From Mucilaginibacter paludis DSM 18603 (GTDB lineage Bacteria > Bacteroidota > Bacteroidia > Sphingobacteriales > Sphingobacteriaceae): DNA of 64,000 bases. The position numbers and the translations under genes were made by a program. The notes below the pieces were generated by a model. That model did no database searches. It saw only the letters and a list, made by a program, of their open reading frames with translations, and was not told the origin of the DNA. The stretch is from the NCBI RefSeq assembly GCF_000166195.2, contig NZ_CM001403.1, positions 744,001-808,000 on the forward strand, written 5' to 3'. Positions 52,371 to 60,561 of the stretch are shown here, one piece after another (within the stretch, counting starts at the first letter, position 1; every line of letters begins with the position of its first letter).

Positions 52371-53366
52371 TCATTTCGCAGGCTCGTTTTGAGCATTTAG
52401 CTTTCGCTGAATGGCTAAAAGATACAATTGAACATTGGAGTTTAATAAGCTTACGGATTGTTGCAATTGGCCCAGTAATACTGAACGGGTTTGTAAATCG
52501 TCTTCCGAGTAACTGCCGCCTTTATTAAACAGCAGTTCAAGCGTATGCTTAGCAGCACCATTCAACTCAATACCCAACCATCTTTTTTTAATATTTTGCT
52601 GTATGGACAGGTTGTTATCGCCTATGTTAAGCTCTTTCCTGTTCATGAGCTGCCATATAAATTTCGGGTATTGGGTGGACACCTTTGGCGCGGTCCAGAT
52701 ATCCGAAATCAAATTTCTTTGATATGTAAAATCCACTTTATTGTGGCCGGCTTGCAGGAGCCTGGCACCCAAATAGGCCGATACAATTGCCCCTCCTATA
52801 ACAATGGTATTTTGGGGTGTACTGCTTTTTACAAAAACAGGCGCCACCGTGGTTGCCGAACCGGCAAATATGGCACCTATAGTTAAATTATTAGTCCTCT
52901 TTTTTTCATATCCATCCAGATACCCGGCGGCCCTTTTTGTCCTTTCTGTTTCACAACTAAGCTCAGACTGCAGTTCATCAAAAACGGACTTCACCCTCAA
53001 CTCCTTTTCAGTTAGTTGCTGTCGTAATTCTAACCCCGCAGCCATTGCCCCGGCAGATCCGTTGTTTTGAGTTATCAACAACTGTTTGATAAGGGGTACC
53101 ATCCCGGTAGCATTAGCTACCAGGATTTCATTTTTTGAAAACCTGCTGCTCAGCACCGAATCATTTTTCAATAGCGAATCCGGATTAGTAAAAGAGGGTT
53201 CAATTTCTTTAAAACCAGCATTGATGTTTGATACGCAATAATCATCCTTCATCATCAGACGAAACTGAGATGCTTTTCTGGCCGTATTGCAACCCATTAA
53301 AAGCGGCAGTATGCCAATTAAAAAAAATGAAGAGGCCAGTAGTTTGGTTTTATTTTTCATGATCAT
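52371..53366 (-). CDS. Lipoprotein of unknown function
   Basis: 331 residues. Lipoprotein signal ending ILPLLMGC (Cys26), then a mostly helical, polar chain. A hydrophobic hairpin-like stretch (about 165-205; IGAIFAGSATTVAPVF, then IVIGGAIVSAYLGARLL) could be membrane-inserted. Coiled-coil-like segments flank it (LRQQLTEKELRVKSVFDELQ). No family recognised. An alternative start two codons later (MKNKTK) is equally possible. It stands alone, convergent with the SusCD operon. Confidence 0.72.
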   Translation of the reverse strand: MIMKNKTKLLASSFFLIGILPLLMGCNTARKASQFRLMMKDDYCVSNINAGFKEIEPSFTNPDSLLKNDSVLSSRFSKNEILVANATGMVPLIKQLLITQNNGSAGAMAAGLELRQQLTEKELRVKSVFDELQSELSCETERTKRAAGYLDGYEKKRTNNLTIGAIFAGSATTVAPVFVKSSTPQNTIVIGGAIVSAYLGARLLQAGHNKVDFTYQRNLISDIWTAPKVSTQYPKFIWQLMNRKELNIGDNNLSIQQNIKKRWLGIELNGAAKHTLELLFNKGGSYSEDDLQTRSVLLGQLQQSVSLLNSNVQLYLLAIQRKLNAQNEPAK

Positions 53367-53588
53367 TTGAATTTTATGCAGATACTTTGTTTTGCATAAA
53401 TGTAAAGGCGTATAAAGCCTTATCAGTCTGCCTATTCGTTAAACGGGCAAAAAGTATCGTTAAATTAGGTACGCTAAAGCCAGCCGCGAGGTTAGCGGCT
53501 TCAGGACAAATGAATGGCCGGGTAATCCGTTAAAATAATTGCAGTATACCGAGATCTTTCAGTTGGATGGACTGGTGTAATTGTATTT

Positions 53589-54107
53589 TTATGATCTGAG
53601 CCACTTTTTTAAAACACGGGTAAGTGTTGGCATCACTACCCAGGTCAATATGCCTACCATACATGCAGCGATGATCAGCAGCCTAACCAATAAAGGAAAA
53701 TCTTTTATCAAAGGGCTTACGGCTAAATTAAGGAAGATGCTTGTTGGAAACACCCCACAAAGTGTAACCAGCGCCATTTTCCAGCGCGGCGGTGCCGCAG
53801 CAGACCTAAACCATGCCTCAAGGCCATTTAGTTCCCGGTAAACGGGTTGCTCTGTAATGGTGGACGCATATTCTTCCCACTTTTTAAAATGTTCGGACTG
53901 GTAGAATGCATCCCGTTCAGCCTTATTTTTGAAGGTTCGCAATATGCCTATTTCACGGTCATCATCACCTTCCGGTCCGGAAATAATGCTGGCGCCATGC
54001 ACGCCGTCGTGCCGGAATGATTCGCCCATAAACCGGTGCAGCGCATCTTTAAATTCCTGCTCCTTACCCGGCAATACTTTACGCGTGATGGCAACGTGAA
54101 TTGGCAT
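53589..54107 (-). CDS. Antibiotic biosynthesis monooxygenase (ABM)-domain membrane protein
   Basis: 172 residues. The N-terminal ABM domain (about 1-95) starts MPIHVAITRKVLPGKEQEFK and has GASIISGPEGDDDREIGILR and AFYQSEHFKKWEEYA, a dimeric ferredoxin-like fold. The C-terminal part has two hydrophobic segments (about 112-132 and 142-163), as in the membrane-bound branch of ABM proteins, typically small and of unknown substrate. A good -7 element precedes the ATG. Confidence 0.85.
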   Translation of the reverse strand: MPIHVAITRKVLPGKEQEFKDALHRFMGESFRHDGVHGASIISGPEGDDDREIGILRTFKNKAERDAFYQSEHFKKWEEYASTITEQPVYRELNGLEAWFRSAAAPPRWKMALVTLCGVFPTSIFLNLAVSPLIKDFPLLVRLLIIAACMVGILTWVVMPTLTRVLKKWLRS

Positions 54108-54124
54108 TTACTTTATCGTTTGAT

Positions 54125-54132
54125 CAAATATA
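54125..54132 (-). promoter_or_regulatory. -7 promoter element (TATATTTG) for the ABM gene
   Basis: Exact TAnnTTTG on the minus strand, 17 bp before the ATG at 54107. Confidence 0.55.
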
Positions 54133-54375
54133 TAAAATGTAAGGGATAGTCAATCCAAATTTGGAACCTTCACCCGCCCTGCTTTTGGCCCATACCGGGC
54201 TGCCATGCGCGTCAGCGAAGATATCTGCATCCCTGCAACAATAACGATACTCCCTGTTTTGCTAAACAGCTTATAACTTGTTTTCAACGACACTATTGCC
54301 TCATTCAACGAAAATGATCATCAATATTTTAATGGCAGCAGTAATTTGGTGGTATAATTAACCAAACACAACGCC

Positions 54376-54732
54376 ATGAAAACATTAGCATTGCCGCCTT
54401 ACAACTCCTTTACGCACAAAAAAAACAAGCGTCCTGAAAAAAAGGTTCAACCTGTTTTAGCAGTTAAACAAAAAATAGTTTCAAAGTCAAAATCAGCCGT
54501 CCGTTGGTTTAACGCCGAGGCGCCCGAGAACCTGTCTGTCAAAGAATCGGTAATCCGGGCTGCATTTGTGATAACATTGCCCATGTTATCGGCTATCGAC
54601 TGGACGTATGGTACACATCTTTTATATTTTATAGCGCCCGCTATTTTTTATCTTGAGGTAACAGCCTTTACCATGAACTGCCCCATAAAGGCGCTTTTTA
54701 GCCACGATAGCCATCCACCCCGATTTGAGTAA
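54376..54732 (+). CDS. DUF2892-like small membrane protein
   Basis: 118 residues. A basic, low-complexity N-terminal third (KKNKRPEKKVQPVLAVKQKI) is followed by a hydrophobic C-terminal part with two segments (about 64-84 and 88-103) and CPIKALFSHDSHPP, the pattern of the YgaP-type inner-membrane domain DUF2892. Function unknown; Cys102 is conserved in look-alikes. It lies 88 bp upstream of poxB and may be the first gene of that operon. Confidence 0.6.
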   Translation: MKTLALPPYNSFTHKKNKRPEKKVQPVLAVKQKIVSKSKSAVRWFNAEAPENLSVKESVIRAAFVITLPMLSAIDWTYGTHLLYFIAPAIFYLEVTAFTMNCPIKALFSHDSHPPRFE

Positions 54733-54820
54733 TCAAGCGAAAGCTCAGTTAATTAATACAATCCCAAAAAATATCAGCCGCCTGTTATCAGCAAAATACA
54801 GGTTTTAAACTTAAAATATC

Positions 54821-56542
54821 ATGTCCAAAACAATAGCAGCAAAATTAGTCGAAATATTAGAGCATGCCGGGGTAACACACATACATGGCGTAGTGGGCGA
54901 TTCCCTCAACGGAATTACCGATGAACTGCGTAAATCAGGAAAAATAAAATGGATCCATTACCGCCATGAGGAGGCAGCCGCTTTTGCCGCCGGTGCCGAG
55001 GCGCAGTTAACCGGCAAACTGGCAGTTTGCGCGGGTAGTTGCGGCCCTGGTAATATGCACCTGATCAACGGGTTGTATGACGCGCATCGCAGCAACGCGC
55101 CGGTGCTGGCCATTGCGGCCCAGGTACCCAGCGAGCAAATTGGCACCAGCTACTTCCAGGAAACCCGGCCTGAAGCTTTATTCCGCGAATGCAGCTATTA
55201 TTGCGAAACTATTGCTTCCGCTAAACAAATGCCGAGGGTATTGCAGATCGCTATTCAAACAGCCATTAGCCTCAAGGGGGTATCGGTAGTGAGCTTATCC
55301 GGTGATGTGGCCATGCAGGCAATTGACAATGATGAACTGGAGCATCCGTTATTTTTGAACCGCCCGCTTACCCGTCCATCAGATACCGACCTTACGGAGT
55401 TAGCCACACTTATCAACCAGGCTGAAAAGATAACACTGCTGTGCGGTGCAGGCTGTGCCGGCGCGCATGATGAGTTAATTACACTGGCAGGGTTGCTTTC
55501 ATCACCTACGGTACACGCGCTTCGCGGGAAAGAATATGTTCAATATGACAATCCTTTTGATGTAGGCATGACCGGGCTGATCGGAATGGCATCCGGCAAT
55601 CATGCAGTAAAAAGCTGTGATCTGCTGCTGATGCTGGGTACCGATTTCCCATACAAGGAATGGTACCCCGATGGTGCAAAAATTGTTCAGATCGATATCA
55701 GGCCCGAACGTTTGGGCAGGCGCTGCAAACTGGACTTAGGGCTTGCAGGTGATATTGGTGAAACCATCAAAGCCTTGATACCATTGGTAAAAGCCAAAAC
55801 CGATACCTCGTTCCTGGAAGACTGCCAGGCCCGGTATAAGCAAAACCGCATCAATCTGGATAAACGCGCCGCTGGTGAAACCGGGAAATTAATACATCCC
55901 GAATACCTCACTAAAGTTTTAAGCGACCAGGCGGAACCAGATGCCATATTTACTGCCGATGTAGGCACACCTACGGTTTGGGCGGCCAGGTATCTGGATA
56001 TGAAAAAAGGCAGAAGGCTGATCGGATCATTTAACCATGGCTCTATGGCCAGCGCCATGCCCCAGGCTATTGGTGCCCAACTTGCTTTTCCTGAAAGGCA
56101 GGTGATCTCCCTATCCGGCGACGGCGGTTTTGCGATGATGATGGGCGATATCCTGACCATCTACCAGTATGATCTGCCGGTGAAACTGATTATTTATAAC
56201 AATGGTTCGTTAGGCTTTGTAGCCATGGAGATGAAGGTAATAGGTATGCCGCCGTTTGGCACCGAACTTAAAAATCCGGATTTTGCAAGAATGGCGGAGG
56301 CCATTGGCATCATGGGTATACGCGTAGAAAATTCGGAAGATCTGCCAGCGGCGGTAGCAAAGGCTTTAGCGCACAAAGGGCCGGTTTTGATAGACGTGTT
56401 AACCAACCCAACAGAGCTGGCTATGCCGCCGCAGATCAATTTTGACGAAGCAAAGGGCTTTGGCATTTATATGTTAAGGCAAACGCTTTTAGGCGATGGC
56501 GCCGAGGTTTGGGATACCTTAAAAACAAATTTTTTAAAATAG
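54821..56542 (+). CDS. poxB: Thiamine-diphosphate-dependent pyruvate dehydrogenase (quinone), PoxB-like
   Basis: 573 residues, close to E. coli PoxB (572). N-terminal PYR domain with the catalytic Glu50 in HYRHEEAAAFAAGAEAQLTG and GSCGPGNMHLINGLYDAHRS; central FAD-binding domain (about 190-340); C-terminal PP domain with GDGGFAMMMGDILTIYQYDL and the metal ligand NNGS. It oxidises pyruvate to acetate and CO2, passing electrons to quinone at the membrane. First enzyme gene of a closely packed redox operon; the next gene starts 3 bp downstream. Confidence 0.9.
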   Translation: MSKTIAAKLVEILEHAGVTHIHGVVGDSLNGITDELRKSGKIKWIHYRHEEAAAFAAGAEAQLTGKLAVCAGSCGPGNMHLINGLYDAHRSNAPVLAIAAQVPSEQIGTSYFQETRPEALFRECSYYCETIASAKQMPRVLQIAIQTAISLKGVSVVSLSGDVAMQAIDNDELEHPLFLNRPLTRPSDTDLTELATLINQAEKITLLCGAGCAGAHDELITLAGLLSSPTVHALRGKEYVQYDNPFDVGMTGLIGMASGNHAVKSCDLLLMLGTDFPYKEWYPDGAKIVQIDIRPERLGRRCKLDLGLAGDIGETIKALIPLVKAKTDTSFLEDCQARYKQNRINLDKRAAGETGKLIHPEYLTKVLSDQAEPDAIFTADVGTPTVWAARYLDMKKGRRLIGSFNHGSMASAMPQAIGAQLAFPERQVISLSGDGGFAMMMGDILTIYQYDLPVKLIIYNNGSLGFVAMEMKVIGMPPFGTELKNPDFARMAEAIGIMGIRVENSEDLPAAVAKALAHKGPVLIDVLTNPTELAMPPQINFDEAKGFGIYMLRQTLLGDGAEVWDTLKTNFLK

Positions 56543-56544
56543 AC

Positions 56545-57681
56545 ATGAAAGCAACTATCATCGGCGGATCTATAGGCGGGTTATTAACCGGCATAGCTTT
56601 GCAAAAATCCGGCTACCGGGTTGATATTTATGAACGCTCGGCATCGGCAATGCAAGGCCGGGGCGCCGGGCTGGTTGTACAGCCAGGATTAATGAATTAC
56701 ATGATACATCAAGGCATATCCAGCCATCAACTTTTCGGTGTTCCGGCAACGCAAAGGCAGATCCTGAACGACCGGGGATACCCAACTTACCGATATGAGA
56801 ACGATACCTCTTTTACATCATGGAATTATCTTTGGCAGCAGCTGAAGGCCTACTTTCCGGAAGAAAATTATCATTATAACCATCAGTTGGCAGGTCTGCA
56901 CCAAGCAGGCGATATTGTAAACGGAACTTTTATCGATGGCAGCCAAATTGAAACTGATTTGCTCATTGGCGCAGATGGATACAATTCGGTAGTGCGCAAA
57001 CATCTTTTTCCGGATATAGCCCCCCTGTACGCTGGTTATGTTGCTTATCGCGGCCTTATCCCCGAAGACGAATTGACGGCAGAAGAAATTGACTTTTTTG
57101 CTGATAAGTTTACTTTATACCCCTACAGCAATTCTCATTTACTGGCTTATCTGGTGCCGGGCAATGATGGCGAACTGGGCAAAGGCCACCGACAATTAAA
57201 CTGGGTTTGGTACCTCAACAAAACTGAGGCAGAGCTGAAAGAGTTAATGACAGATAAAAATGGTATTGAGCGGCAATACAGCATGCCCGCTACCTTCTTG
57301 CGTCAGGAAAACATCGCCGAATTAAGATCACGAGCACAAATTGAATTGCCTGAGATATTATCGGCCAGGGTACAACAAACCCAAAACCCATTTGTGCAGG
57401 TAATAGTTGATATGGCAGTACCCAAAATGTACGAGGGCCGGGTAGTGATACTTGGAGATGCAGCAGCATTAGTAAGGCCGCATACCGCGTCCGGAACGGC
57501 TAAAGCATACGAAGATGCCGCCGCTCTTGCTGCTTTATTGGCACAACATACCACTGTTGCAAGTGCTTTAAAGCAGTGGAATACCGTGCAGCTGCATTAT
57601 GCCGCCGAACTGATTAGTTACGGAAGGAGATTGGCAAAGGGAAGCGGATTAGGACAAAATTTCATTCACAATAAATATTAA
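56545..57681 (+). CDS. FAD-dependent monooxygenase (aromatic hydroxylase-like)
   Basis: 378 residues from ATG 56545; an in-frame start at 56509 is inside poxB and rejected. Dinucleotide motif GGSIGGLLTGIALQKSGYRV, then YERS with the FAD-ribose Glu; DG-type loop LIGADGYNSVVRKH (about 142-155); FAD pyrophosphate motif LGDAAALVRPHTASGTAKAY (about 308-327). This is the PHBH-like group A fold, usually hydroxylating aromatic or similar substrates with NADPH and O2. Starts 3 bp after poxB. Confidence 0.9.
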   Translation: MKATIIGGSIGGLLTGIALQKSGYRVDIYERSASAMQGRGAGLVVQPGLMNYMIHQGISSHQLFGVPATQRQILNDRGYPTYRYENDTSFTSWNYLWQQLKAYFPEENYHYNHQLAGLHQAGDIVNGTFIDGSQIETDLLIGADGYNSVVRKHLFPDIAPLYAGYVAYRGLIPEDELTAEEIDFFADKFTLYPYSNSHLLAYLVPGNDGELGKGHRQLNWVWYLNKTEAELKELMTDKNGIERQYSMPATFLRQENIAELRSRAQIELPEILSARVQQTQNPFVQVIVDMAVPKMYEGRVVILGDAAALVRPHTASGTAKAYEDAAALAALLAQHTTVASALKQWNTVQLHYAAELISYGRRLAKGSGLGQNFIHNKY

Positions 57682-57686
57682 TCATC

Positions 57687-57920
57687 ATGGAAGATAACCA
57701 GGTTTTAAACCACATTAAAGCCCTAACAGCGCAAGAAGAAAAACTGTGGGGTACCGAGAATATAACAGACGATGACGTGCAGAAACTGCATCAAATTAAA
57801 CTGGAGCTTGACCAGTATTGGGACTTACTGAATCAAAGAAGAGCTTTACGCGATGCTCATAAAAATCCGGATAAAGCCGCGATCCGCGATATCGACACTA
57901 TTGAAAATTACAAAAATTAA
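57687..57920 (+). CDS. DUF2630 family protein
   Basis: 77 residues, entirely helical and charged: MEDNQVLNHIKALTAQEEKL, then LHQIKLELDQYWDLLNQRRA and a C-terminal RDIDTIENYKN. The central Leu-x2-x-Leu-x2-x-W-DLL-x-QR pattern is the DUF2630 signature. It probably forms a helical hairpin; no known function. It sits 5 bp after the monooxygenase gene in the operon. Confidence 0.85.
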   Translation: MEDNQVLNHIKALTAQEEKLWGTENITDDDVQKLHQIKLELDQYWDLLNQRRALRDAHKNPDKAAIRDIDTIENYKN

Positions 57921-57930
57921 AGCTAAAACC

Positions 57931-59004
57931 ATGGCAACTCTCAATTTATTCAGCCCTTTGCAAATCAGGGATATGGTATTAAAAAACAGGATCGTGGTAT
58001 CGCCTATGCAGCAATTCAGTGCTGTTAACGGCAAAGTGGGGCACTGGCATATCGTGCATTTAGGCAGCCGCGCCGTAGGTGGCGCAGGGCTTATCATTAC
58101 CGAAAGCCTGGCCGTGAACAAAGAAGGACGCAGCACCCATTATGATGCAGGGTTATGGAACGACGCACAGATAGCAGGCTGGCGCACCATTAACAAATTC
58201 ATCCATCAACAGGGGGCCAAAACCGCCGCCCAGATAGCGCATTTCGGCAGTAAAGGTAGCCGCTCGCATCCTAACGACGGCCTGCAGTACCTCACCCCCG
58301 AAAACGGCGGATGGTTAACCAAAAGCTCATCGGCTGTTGCGCCTTTTAATAATATGAGCCTGCCAAAGGAGCTTTCGGTGAAAGAAATTGTAAAAATTAA
58401 AAAGGACTTTGTTAACGCGGCCAAAAGAGCTGTGGCAGCGGGTTTTGATGCCATTGAGATACATGCCGGCCACGGTTATCTTTTTCACCAGTTTTATTCC
58501 AACATCATCAATCACCGTCTCGATGGGTATGGTGGTAGTTTTGAAAACCGTATCAGGTTATTGGTGGAGACTACAGAAGAGATCAGGGCGGTTATACCGC
58601 AAACTATGCCGCTCATGGTGCGTATTTCTGCGGTAGACTATCTGGATGACGACAAGGCCTGGAAAATAGAAGATAGCATTGTACTGGCCGGTATATTAAA
58701 ACAAATTGGTGTCGACCTGATCACCGCTTCGGCGGGAGGTTTTGTATTTTTGGATAAATCAAGAGTATTCCCATCGTACCAGGTGCCTTTTGCCGAAAAG
58801 ATCAAGGCCGAGACCGGTATCCTGACGGGAGCTGTGGGCGCCATTACAGAAGCTGCACAGGCTGACGAGATCATCGCATCCGGCAAAGCGGACCTGGCTA
58901 TCATGGCACGCGAATTTTTAAGAGATCCGTATTTTCCGCTGCATGCCGCTAAAATATTGGGCGAAAATGTTGATATTCCATTTCAATACAAAAGGGCCTT
59001 TTAA
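57931..59004 (+). CDS. NADH:flavin oxidoreductase, old yellow enzyme family (YqjM-like)
   Basis: 357 residues from ATG 57931; the upstream extension to 57853 overlaps the DUF2630 gene and is not family-like. TIM barrel with FMN: LFSPLQIRDMVLKNRIVVSP, the active-site segment IEIHAGHGYLFHQFYSNIIN with its RLDGYGGSFENRIR signature, and a C-terminal AITEAAQADEIIASGKADLA with MAREFLRDPYF. It reduces activated C=C bonds (enones, nitro-alkenes, maleimides) with NAD(P)H. It follows DUF2630 by 10 bp. The gene for the TrxR-like flavoprotein follows 12 bp later. Confidence 0.93.
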   Translation: MATLNLFSPLQIRDMVLKNRIVVSPMQQFSAVNGKVGHWHIVHLGSRAVGGAGLIITESLAVNKEGRSTHYDAGLWNDAQIAGWRTINKFIHQQGAKTAAQIAHFGSKGSRSHPNDGLQYLTPENGGWLTKSSSAVAPFNNMSLPKELSVKEIVKIKKDFVNAAKRAVAAGFDAIEIHAGHGYLFHQFYSNIINHRLDGYGGSFENRIRLLVETTEEIRAVIPQTMPLMVRISAVDYLDDDKAWKIEDSIVLAGILKQIGVDLITASAGGFVFLDKSRVFPSYQVPFAEKIKAETGILTGAVGAITEAAQADEIIASGKADLAIMAREFLRDPYFPLHAAKILGENVDIPFQYKRAF

Positions 59005-59016
59005 ACTATAATAGCA

Positions 59017-60282
59017 ATGGAAAATACCAAAGCCGCATTAACCACGGTAAAAGTTTACGGAACGATGGAATCCAGCGCGGCCTATATTATCCGCGATTTT
59101 CTGAAACGTAGTGTGGTTACTTTTGACTGGATACCTGTACCCGATATCAATGCTTTGCAGCATCTTGTAAAAGGGCAGATACCCGGCTATGCCAATTTAC
59201 CGGTGGTAGAGCTACCAGGCGGTAAATTGCTGTTTGATCCTTCCATCGAATTAATCGCCTTCAACCTTGGATGGATCAATAAACCAAAACATACCGAATA
59301 CGATGTCTCGATCTTCGGCGGTGGCCCTGCTGGGCTTAGTGCCGCAGTTTATGCGGCATCGGAAGGTTTGCGCACTGTTTTGGTGGAGCGCGAAGCGATA
59401 GGCGGACAGGCGGGCACCAGTTCGCGGATCGAAAATTATCTGGGCTTTCCTGACGGGATAAGCGGAGCCGAACTGGCTGAACGCGCCCGGCAGCAAGCTG
59501 TAAAGTTTGGTGTGGAAATATTGCTGATGCGGAAAGGGGTAAACGCCAAATTTATTGATCATAAACTCCATGTGGACTTGGTTGACGGCAGTAAAATTAT
59601 CGCCCGCGCCAATATTTCGGCAACAGGGGTTGAATACAGTCGGCTCAATCTGCCCGGAGAAAACAGCTACCTGGATAGGGGCATTTATTATGGTGCGGGC
59701 TCAAGTGAGGTTTTGCTTTGTACCAATGAGCATGTTTTTATTGTTGGGGGCGGTAACTCCGCCGGGCAAGCTGCACTTAATTTTTGCAAGCATGCCAAAA
59801 AGGTAACTATGGTTATCCGCCGCAGCGATCTTGCTTCTACGCTATCGTTTTATCTGCTTAACCGTATTCAAAACAAAAAAAACATTGAGGTTTTATATAA
59901 TTCTAACCTAACCGCATTACATGGGGATGGCACCTTGAAGGAAATTACGATAACCGACACCTTAAAAAATACAACAGCAAATTATTCTACGCGTTTTGTA
60001 TTTGTATGCATTGGCGGTAAGCCCAATACAGACTGGGCAAAGGATACAGCTATTGTGCGCGACGAAGCCGGCTACCTGGTAACCGGTACGGATTTATACG
60101 AACCATCCTTTAAAAGTAAATGGTCTAATTCTTTTACACCTGCTTTTTTAGAAACCAGTGTTCCGGGTTGTTTTGCCGCTGGCGATGTGAGGCATAATTC
60201 AATTAAACGGGTAGCCTCGGCCGTTGGCGAGGGGGCTATGGCCGTAACTTTTGTAAACCGGTATTTAACCAAAACCTATTAA
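59017..60282 (+). CDS. Thioredoxin-reductase-like FAD oxidoreductase with glutaredoxin-like N-terminus
   Basis: 421 residues. About 1-85 resemble a glutaredoxin/thioredoxin-like domain (VKVYGTMESSAAYIIRDFL, LPVVELPGGKLLFDPS) in which the Cys pair is replaced by Ser-Ser. From about 90 comes the reductase: GGGPAGLSAAVYAASEGLRT (FAD), SSRIENYLGFPDGISGAELA, VGGGNSAGQAAL (NADPH) and an end GCFAAGDVRHNSIKRVASAV with GEGAMA. The TrxR redox site Cys-x2-Cys is absent between SATGVEYSRL and the NADPH motif. It is therefore a reductase that passes electrons to something other than thioredoxin. Confidence 0.87.
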   Translation: MENTKAALTTVKVYGTMESSAAYIIRDFLKRSVVTFDWIPVPDINALQHLVKGQIPGYANLPVVELPGGKLLFDPSIELIAFNLGWINKPKHTEYDVSIFGGGPAGLSAAVYAASEGLRTVLVEREAIGGQAGTSSRIENYLGFPDGISGAELAERARQQAVKFGVEILLMRKGVNAKFIDHKLHVDLVDGSKIIARANISATGVEYSRLNLPGENSYLDRGIYYGAGSSEVLLCTNEHVFIVGGGNSAGQAALNFCKHAKKVTMVIRRSDLASTLSFYLLNRIQNKKNIEVLYNSNLTALHGDGTLKEITITDTLKNTTANYSTRFVFVCIGGKPNTDWAKDTAIVRDEAGYLVTGTDLYEPSFKSKWSNSFTPAFLETSVPGCFAAGDVRHNSIKRVASAVGEGAMAVTFVNRYLTKTY

Positions 60283-60285
60283 AAA

Positions 60286-60561
60286 ATGGAAACTCAAATT
60301 TGCAAACACCTTAAACTATTGGTAGTTAAGCCGGCCGACAAATATTATTGCGAAGAATGCGTCAAAACCGGCAGCTCATGGCTCCATCTGCGTGCATGCC
60401 AAACTTGCGGAACAGTTTTATGCTGCGATTCATCGCCTAACCAACATGCTTCTAAGCATGCTGCTCATACCCATCATCCTGTAGTTATATCTGCCGAGCC
60501 CGGCGAATATTGGGCTTACTGTTACCCGCACGATCAAATGATCGATATTGATCCTTATTAA
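60286..60561 (+). CDS. UBP-type zinc finger protein
   Basis: 91 residues. Zinc ligands: C6/H8 at ICKHL, CEECVKTG, CQTCGTVLCC (with a following HASKHAAHTHHPV) and CYPHDQ; the Cys/His order and the W-L-H-L-R-A-C segment are those of the zf-UBP (BUZ) fold. In bacteria these single-domain proteins often neighbour the TrxR-like flavoprotein encoded 3 bp upstream; what they bind is unknown. The gene ends inside the terminator region and its stop overlaps that of the convergent kinase gene. Confidence 0.9.
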   Translation: METQICKHLKLLVVKPADKYYCEECVKTGSSWLHLRACQTCGTVLCCDSSPNQHASKHAAHTHHPVVISAEPGEYWAYCYPHDQMIDIDPY

